NCBI RefSeq assembly: GCF_947507565.1
Contig: NC_089194.1
Location: 310,001 to 374,000 of the forward strand
Direction: 5' to 3'
Source: Oscarella lobularis
Lineage: Eukaryota > Porifera > Homoscleromorpha > Homosclerophorida > Oscarellidae
Length of the DNA stretch: 64,000 nucleotides
The position numbers were made by a program, and so were the translations under genes. A model generated the notes under the pieces. The model made no database searches, was not told where the DNA came from, and worked only from the letters and a program-made list of their open reading frames with translations. Each line of letters begins with the position of its first letter. Within the stretch, counting starts at the first letter, position 1. Positions 56,902 through 64,000 of the stretch are shown piece by piece.

Positions 56902-59900
56902 TCAGAGAGATTGCACAGGAATCTGCTCGTAGATATTCTCGCCGACGTTTCCTACTTCCGGGAGGTCGTAGAGAGGCTCTTTACCGAATGCAGCTACGTT
57001 TGCGTACACAACTTTGTCATCAGGTGAGCTAACGACGACGCCGCCGCAGGCAGAAGAATAGACAGGATTCGCCGTGTAGTGAGTACAGCCGCCAACACTG
57101 TCGCTGTCGTCTCTGTCTTCGGTACCGTTGCTCTCTCCGGCGCCTAATTTCTTACTCTTTTGCTTCTTTACGCAAAAAACCACTGCACCAACGACAATAA
57201 GCAGAAAAAGAGCAGCTCCACCTGAAATTAGTCCAAGAGTTGATTTTTCTAATTCCGGCGAATCTTTTTCGACGGGCGACGTCGAGTTTTCGACCGTAAT
57301 AGTGTCGCATGCTTCGACGAAGCTCTGATCCAGATGCGAACATTCTTTCTTTATCACTTTTAAGACGTTTTTACTCTTAATTGGTTCGTTATTCCGAAGA
57401 GCGACAAAGCGAATTACCGACGACGCCTGCGAAGGGATAATATATACAGCAAATAATCCGGTCGCATTTCGAGTCGATATTTGGAGCGCTTCTCGCAAGA
57501 AGAGCTCTAATTGATTTCGAGAGTGCGCGTCGACAACACTCTCGTTTCCAGAGACAGGCAATGCGACAAGGTACGCCGACGAAGCGCAGATAAAGTGTCG
57601 CTCGCCGATGCCACGTGGCAAATCGATTGCTTTCGGAACGCATTGTGTATTTGCCGGACATGCGCCGTCTCGACACACGTGCGTTGGAAACGAGCACGCT
57701 TCACCTGTGTATCCAGTTGCGCAGATGCACGAGTATTGCGCAACGCCATCGTAGCACGTGCTTGCCGGTGCGCACGGTGACGAGACACAGTCATCAATGT
57801 CACGCTGACAGTGAGTCCCAACGTAGCCATCGGTGCACTCACACCGATACTCGTTCAGAAAGTCGACGCAATGACCGTTGACACCGCACGGATTTGACGC
57901 GCACTTGTTTACTTTACGGCGGCAATCGAACGGCAAATACCCGGCATCGCACGTTTCGTTACTGCAAATGCCAATTTCTGTTTCGTAACAGTGGTCGGTT
58001 ACAGCGCACTCGACGCCGTCGCCATCGTAACCGTCGTTGCACGCGCATTCACTTGTCTTCGCATCGACTCGAAAGCAGGTGGCGTTCGGATGGCACCGGG
58101 CGGCACCTAAGATGCACGGATCGGCTCGTCGCACATCGATTCCAAGACTCAGTACGGCAGACGCAGGGGGTCGTCCGGAGTCCGTTGTATTTACCTCCAA
58201 AACGAAAGACGACACCTCGTCATAGTTGAGACTGCGATTCAAGTGTAGAGAAGTGGTCGAGCCATTTGTGGTCAAGTAGAAGTACCTTGAGTCTTTTACA
58301 CCGTTCACCGACATAAGCTCGTAAACAATGAGACTGTCGTTCTCCCAATCAAAGGAGTCGAGAAAACCAATTCGGTGACCAACGGACGCATTTTCGTACA
58401 CGTAGGCGCCTTCGTGCACGGTAACGTTTACCGGAGCTTCGTTGATGTCGATAACGGTGAATACAAGAGTGCGACTTAGACTCGACGGCGGGTAACCGTT
58501 ATCAATAGCCAATACAGTCAAAGAGATGTTGGGATTGACAGCGCTTTCAAAGTCGAGACTTAATGGTCGAACGACAACCAATTTCGAATTATTGACAATC
58601 TGAAAAAATAACAAAATTTTAGAAAATGTAACTTATAAACTTTTACTTTGAATGCGTCCGCAAGGGGGCCGATGAGAGAGAACGAATGTGTCTGCTTTAC
58701 GTCATCGTCGACCGCTTCTAAAATACCGATTGGAGCCTGAACTGGGGTGTCCTCGCGAACTAGAAACGATCCGCTGAACCGAATATGGGTCACCGGTTCA
58801 TTAACGTCCAAAACTTGAATGTCAAACGAGTGTACGATGGACATTGGCGGTTGACCGTTGTCTACGCATATGACGGTCACTTGCATATTAGCCGTCGTCT
58901 CGTAATCGATCATAGCACTGCTGGCGACGAAGATCTGTCCATCAGCAACGGTAAAATACTTCGAACCGTTAGCCAATTTGCAGGCGTGCGTTTGATTGTA
59001 GTCTTGGTCAACGACGACGATGTCAGCCACAAGGGTACCTGCTGCAGAATTTTCGACAAGGCTCTCATTGGCCTTGTTTATTAGAACAGCAGTGGGAGGA
59101 TCATTGACGTTGAGCACGCGAACAACGACGTCGCTCTTATGAGTGCAAAAAGCAAAGTTATCTGCGAGCTTATACACACTAAAGAAACACTTACGGTGAC
59201 GGCCTGACGAGGATTTCCGTCATCTTCAGAAGTAACTGTTACTGTTTCCTCGCTTTGGGCTTCAAAGTCCAATTCACGCGAGCGTTGCAGTCGAAGAAGA
59301 TCGCGATCGACATGGTAGGAATCTAAGCAACAAATGGGTATAGAGATCTAGCTGTGACCAGCGTTTGTCAAACCTCTTCCGCTATCTTGGACAATGTAGG
59401 AGTACGTTTGGCCCAAGTCTTCGTCGACAGTGAAAAGACGTCCTACGACAGCACCGGGAGAATTTTCTTCGACTCCTCCCGAAATTAAATACACTAGAGT
59501 CGGACGATCGTTTACGTCTTTCACTCGAATAGAAATCAAGGCAGTCCTGCTCGCCGGCGGAACTCCGGTGTCAGTCGCAGTCAAACGTATGACGTAGTTT
59601 GGCGTCATCTCGTAATCGAGTTCAGCCGTCGTTTCAACGCTCGTTCCATTGACAACAAAAGGCTGATCAGCACTAATGCTATAGCTGACGCCCTGCTTTG
59701 AAGATCCAGCTTCGGTGTCCGGATCGTACGAAGTGATGTCACCGACGACGCTACCCGGCGGAAGATTCTCTTGGATTTGGTACGAAGTCAGTTTGATGCG
59801 AATTGGAGCCTCATTAACATCGGATATGTAAATATAGTATCGGCCGTCAACAAATCTGGAAGGAACGCCGTCGTCACTACAACGAACCTACGAAGTCAAA

Positions 59901-62851
59901 TAAAAGCTAAGTGCATCTAGTGTACGTAGACGAATGTAATCTCTCACGTCAATAATGTGACGAGGCTCTCGTTCGTAGTCTACTGTGCCTTTAACAATCA
60001 GCCAATTTCCGTTCTGAATTCCAAATTTACCACCGCCACTTTCAAGTAGTGTGCACGAAAATGTCTGCCCTGAGTCTTCGTCAAAAGCAGAGAACGTTCC
60101 GACTAGTGTGCCCATGGGAGAATTTTCTTTCACAGTGTGGTTCCCTGATAGGTTCAAATTTCTAGGCCGGTCGTTCACATCTCGCAAGCGAATAACGAAA
60201 CTTTGGTCGTTGTACAACGACGGAGATCCGTTATCTGAACTTCGTATAGTCACGTTGATTTCGCTTTGCTTTTCGTAGTTAAGCAAGCAGTAGACTCCGC
60301 CTTCGGCTAAACAGAGAGTGTTAGAGACGGCTACTTGGACTTCGGTCCCACTCAAACGGAACCGGCCTCCCGGATTCGAAAGCAGTCTGTAGGAATGTCG
60401 TTGACCGATATCCGGATCTAGTGTTGCCAACCAGCCAATTGCCATCCCGTCGGGACTGTTCTCGTCCACGTACGAATTGGACAGCTAAAAGAATTCGAGA
60501 CAAGAAGAGATAACGGAGCTGAAGTAGAGTACCTTGATTCGAGTCGGCCTTTCATTAACATCTTCTACTCTTATTGCAAACGCGACGTCTAAAAAGAGAC
60601 CTTTACTGTCTGTGCTGCGGATTACGATCTCATAGCTAAAAAGAAAAAGGAATAGTTTTCATGCAACTAAAAAGGATTTAAGATACCTATTTGGCGGCGT
60701 TTCGTAGTCAGGGCTAAAGTTAGCAAACAGCAGACTTTCGTTTACATAAAACTTTCCCTCGGCACTGTTTCTCAACTGATACGTGTGAGAGCTGTTGTCA
60801 TCTGGATCAAGCGTAGTCAACATTCCAATTACCGCACCGACTTTTACATTTTCTTTAACGCTTCTTGTCGAAAGAAGAATCTAGCAAACACTTATTATCT
60901 TCAGCCTATCTTTTTCAGTGCCGCACCTTCGCTGGTCGCCTGTTAATCCAAGAGCAATAGCTCGTTCTATACGCCGTCCAAGCACCAGAAGATAGGCAAG
61001 TTATCAATTCAGGCCCGTTTATCAGTCGGTAGCCTTGAGAGCAAAAAACCCTACAAATTCGCCCAAACGTTGTGCCGGTGTTGCAAGAAATTTTAGCCTG
61101 ACGGCAAAGCGTCGTCGCGTTTGGACAATAAGTCGTAGAAAAGGGCAAACCACAATCTCTTGGTTTGCACGTTCGGTTGTCGTTCGTCAGCACGAAGCCC
61201 CTGTCGCAAAAGCAGCGACCGTCGGCACAACTGTGCTGACATCCACCGTTCGCCAAACCACAATGTCTCGAATCCTTATTACAGATAGTTGCAGACGCAC
61301 ATAAAGAATGATACTTAATTAAAAACAGTACCGAGAGGATAGAACATTGCTTTCCGCGGCAGTAAGGCGACTGCAAGACGCTTCGACGACGATACGACAA
61401 ACCGACAGAGCAGAATTCCGTGCAGCTACCCCACATTCCCCATTCACTCAACTAAAATAATAAAGGGTACATAGAAAAACTCGTTGGGAAACGATCACTG
61501 CTTACACGGCAGTCAAGGCTTCCCTCGTACGACGTGCATTGAGCTGATTCTCTAAGAGACTGGCAGGTGCCACCGCAGAATGACGGCGTTGCTACGGCGC
61601 GAAAGCGGTGCTTTGTTCCCACGCCACATCTATTGCTGCAGGCCGACCACGACGACCAGCTTGTGACAAGACAGTTTTGCGACAAATATCGCGAACAGGC
61701 TTCGACTTCTCGCAAATCCGGACACGGATGTCCACCGCAACTCTCCAAGGTCACATTGGATCGAGACCGAAATCTAGACAACTAAAGAAACATTCTTAAT
61801 TAAACAGGTATCACGATACCTTGTTCCCCATCCACAAAGCGTTGAGCACGAGCCCCATTCTGCCCATTCGCCGGCCGTACAGTTCTGCGGACAGCAGCCT
61901 GCAGTACAATTTACACTTTGACCACTTGGCGGGCAAGGCAAGCCCTTGCAGCGAGAATTCATCGTTATGTTTCGATAGCGAAACCTAGTTCCCAACCCGC
62001 AGCGACCGTTTGCTGCATAGCAAGCGCCGTACTGCGCCCATTCGCCAACGCGACAGTCGACCGAGTCGAAACGCTCACAAGATTGCGATTCCGCGTTGTG
62101 GGGGCAGGTGGCGCCACCGCACGACGCCGCTCGTATGGGAACGACCGTTCGCGTTTGCACGCCGCGGCCGCATATGGCCGTGCAGCTGCTCCACGCACCC
62201 CACGTCCATATGCAGTCTCTCGCGCAGCAGCCGCATGTTATAGTTCGCGAGTCGACGAGCGTCGGACAAGCGGCGCCGCCGCACTGCGACGATCTTCCAA
62301 TGGTGCGGTAACGACGCTGCGTCGTTCGCGTCTCGCACGGGCACTCGGATGTCCACGAGCTCCAATAGTCGACGGTACAGTCAACAGGACAGCATCCTTT
62401 GTAGCAAGAAATCGACTCTGATCGGATCGAGCTGCACGACACACCGCCACAGGATGAGCTGCGAGAAACGCTGCGATAGCGATAGCGACTTGCTTGGCCG
62501 CAATTGACGTTGCAGCTGCCCCACGATCCCCAATCGTTTAGCGCACAACTGTGAAACAAAAATATGGTATCATTCTGTGGTTACGGTGAAGTTTTAAACT
62601 CACTTTACGGAGCAGCAGCAGTCCTTGTATTCGTGAGTGCCGGAAGAGTAGCAATTTCCTCCGCAACTTGCGTATCTGTATTTGCTTCGATATCTGATCA
62701 TTGTTTCAGAGTTGCATCTGCACGACGACCACCTAGACCAGCTGTTGAAGGCACAGTTGTTGGAGGAGCAGCGACGACGGCGCCACGACAACGTTTGGTG
62801 AACGAGAGATGCCGCCACGACAAGCGAAATAGCGATTGTCAAAGAATGCAT
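56902..62851 (-). CDS. membrane protein: TSP1 x8, EGF, CCP, cadherin x8, EGF repeats
   Basis: Twelve exons join in frame to 1791 aa: 62604-62851, 61820-62548, 61506-61773, 61332-61451, 60927-61274, 60687-60880, 60533-60635, 59948-60484, 59374-59887, 59195-59322, 58647-59135, 56902-58599. A signal peptide (MHSLTIAISLVVAASLVHQT) leads to eight TSP1 repeats (WGSWGSC, WSSWSAC types), an EGF (CGLANGGCQHSC), a CCP/sushi domain, eight cadherin repeats (VDENSPDG.AIGWLATLDPD style, DVNDRP/D.NEP linkers), about four EGFs (CASNPCGVNGHC, CVSSPCAPASTC), a spacer, one membrane helix (about 1668-1692) and a 99-residue tail. The tail has tyrosine motifs NPVY, VYANV, LYDLP and IYEQI, typical of PTB/SH2 docking, and no catenin-binding region that I recognise. 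It is probably an adhesion or matrix receptor. The neighbouring intergenic repeats do not overlap it. Confidence 0.9.
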
Positions 62852-63169
62852 GAAGCCACCTAAGCCAGATGCCTAAGAAGATGTCTTTGGCCAATTCGAA
62901 AAGCGTTTCCGATAAATAAACAATTGACGGTAGTGAAAGTGAAAGGAAGCGTTTGACAGTGAGTTTCCACCAACAAGCTGCTGTCTTTGCATAGATAAGA
63001 TAAGACGACCATTTCTGCAAATAGCCGTTTATACATTCGACTCCATTGAGTGACAAAACGGAACTTAATAGATCTGCATTGGTGATTTTTCCTTGTTGTT
63101 GTGGCACTGTTGTGGATTGATTTAAACTAAACAACAACAAGGCCAAGTGACACAACGATTACTACAAAT
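62852..63169. other. intergenic, promoter side of the cadherin-TSP1 gene
   Basis: 62925-63015 repeats words seen at 10470-10540 ('gtgaaagtgaaagg', 'ataagataagacg'). No gene is called; a minus-strand frame here has no family resemblance. Confidence 0.4.
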
Positions 63170-63620
63170 CATACACCGGATTGACGTTGACATTTGCACC
63201 GATACGTGACCAACAAGCCATTCCACACCGAACATATTTTCTCGTCTGCACGCACAGTGAAGTTGGCGAAGATAATCAATCAAAAAAACGCATCAATTCA
63301 TATAACAAATGAAAAGAATAATGATACCTCAGATGGCTTCTCGATGTTATAACTTCTCTGCACAACCGCATAGTCGAGACACTCATTTGCATCTTCCGCT
63401 GTCTCAATTATTTAAACAGCATGCCCGCCATAAAATGGCAATGACAAGAAGGGGTCACACAAAGAGTACATAAGATGATGACGCGAAGAAAGGCGATTGC
63501 TACGCACTTGCTCAAGTCGAAATCCGTTTTCAGTCGAGAGAAAAGCTTCCACTTTATCGTCATCTTCCTCCTCCACATTGAAGCTAAAACGTTTGATGAT
63601 GCTACGACTTTGTTTGTTGA
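63170..63620 (-). pseudogene. 5' exons of a third ankyrin-Roc-COR gene copy
   Basis: Minus-strand blocks match copy B exon by exon. Exon 1: EEEDDDKVEAFLSTENGFRLEQ-type sequence (about 63500-63610) ending at a GT, versus ENDDDLKSFLSTEEGFRREQ. Exon 2: ETAEDANECLDYAVVQ and NIEKPSE (about 63330-63410), versus ETA-stop-EAEEWLSYALVQ and GIEKESG. Exon 3: RQLHCACRRENMFGVEWLVG (about 63190-63260), versus RPLHCACEWGNIFGVEWLVS, followed by a frame slip. Nothing further of the gene follows; the sequence then runs into the promoter side of the cadherin gene. A truncated relic. Confidence 0.75.
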
Positions 63621-64000
63621 AAAAACACGAAGATAATTATTATATATCTACAGTACCAAGATGTCCTTTAGTAAATCAGAGTTGAATCAAACAGACGGCT
63701 CATATGCCAATCAAAACATACGCACAAAACAAAACAATGACGTATCGCTAAATTAATACAAATGTCTACAGGAAACTTAATCGAGATTCCCGGAGTTTTA
63801 ATTAAGTGGCTGATTGATTTACCAGCATCTATTAACTGAGGAAACTACCGACACCCGAGGCTAAATAGATTGAAACCTCCACCCAGCTGCAGCTCGCTTG
63901 GGAATTAACCCTAGAGCGATCGCGATGAGGAGAAGATGATCATGAAGCTAGTCTATCAGCTAGAGGTCTTACCTCCTTTTGGCAAATAAACCCGCTTACT
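63621..64000. other. window end, no feature recognised
   Basis: AT-rich, no coding frame or repeat recognised. Confidence 0.4.

Noticed and set aside
57507-57842. Alternative minus-strand frames in the EGF region
   Set aside because: They are off-frame translations; the main frame has the EGF cysteine pattern.
61918-62421. 167-codon plus-strand frame
   Set aside because: It is antisense to the TSP1 repeats of the minus-strand gene; the Ala/Arg-rich composition is a shadow of the Cys/Trp codons.

Overview
This window is nuclear DNA of an early-branching animal, most likely a sponge. Genes are split into many exons by short (about 45-60 bp) GT-AG introns. The protein families are animal-type: cadherin, TSP1, EGF, CCP, CUB, Death domain, macro-PARP and receptor kinases. 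The domain combinations and the many ankyrin, Roc-COR and kinase copies resemble published sponge genomes. The base composition is much less AT-rich than the demosponge Amphimedon, so a homoscleromorph (Corticium/Oscarella type) is my best guess. That placement is inference.

Layout. 1-2.4 kb holds repeats. 2.4-7.2 kb (-) is an ankyrin-Roc-COR-Death protein. 8.7-9.1 kb (-) is a small secreted protein. 9.1-14.1 kb holds repeats and gene relics: a methyltransferase, an unknown two-copy element and a PARP14-like piece. 14.1-14.8 kb (+) is a truncated kinase. 15.8-21.4 kb (+) is a complete 20-exon topoisomerase II paralogue lacking key ATPase and TOPRIM residues. 21.4-24.2 kb holds repeats. 24.2 kb (+) is a secreted CUB protein. 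25.3-28.2 kb (-) is a 16-exon phospholipase B/GDSL lipase with a TTAA-flanked MITE in one intron. 28.3-31.1 kb holds foldback elements and an unprocessed topoisomerase II pseudogene. 31.6-35.5 kb (+) is a second ankyrin-Roc-COR-Death gene. 36.7-43.5 kb (+) is a 2114-residue PARP14-like protein. 44.0-47.2 kb (+) is an ankyrin/coiled-coil/kinase protein. 47.2-52.2 kb holds repeats and an inverted receptor-kinase pseudogene. 52.2-55.7 kb (+) is a kelch-like receptor kinase. 56.9-62.9 kb (-) is a TSP1-CCP-cadherin-EGF membrane protein. 63.2-63.6 kb (-) is a relic of the ankyrin-Roc-COR family.

The main theme is local duplication and decay. Five families have one good copy plus broken relatives inside the same 64 kb: ankyrin-Roc-COR-Death, ankyrin-kinase, topoisomerase II, PARP14-like and receptor kinase. 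Several good copies carry changes at catalytic sites: Y-Y-L in the PARP, no ATPase glycine loop in topoisomerase II, and HGD for HRD in the ankyrin kinases. The Death-domain, PARP and surface-receptor content would suit a rapidly evolving sensing or defence repertoire, but that is inference. Exon coordinates were read by eye from splice sites and reading-frame continuity, with no transcript data.
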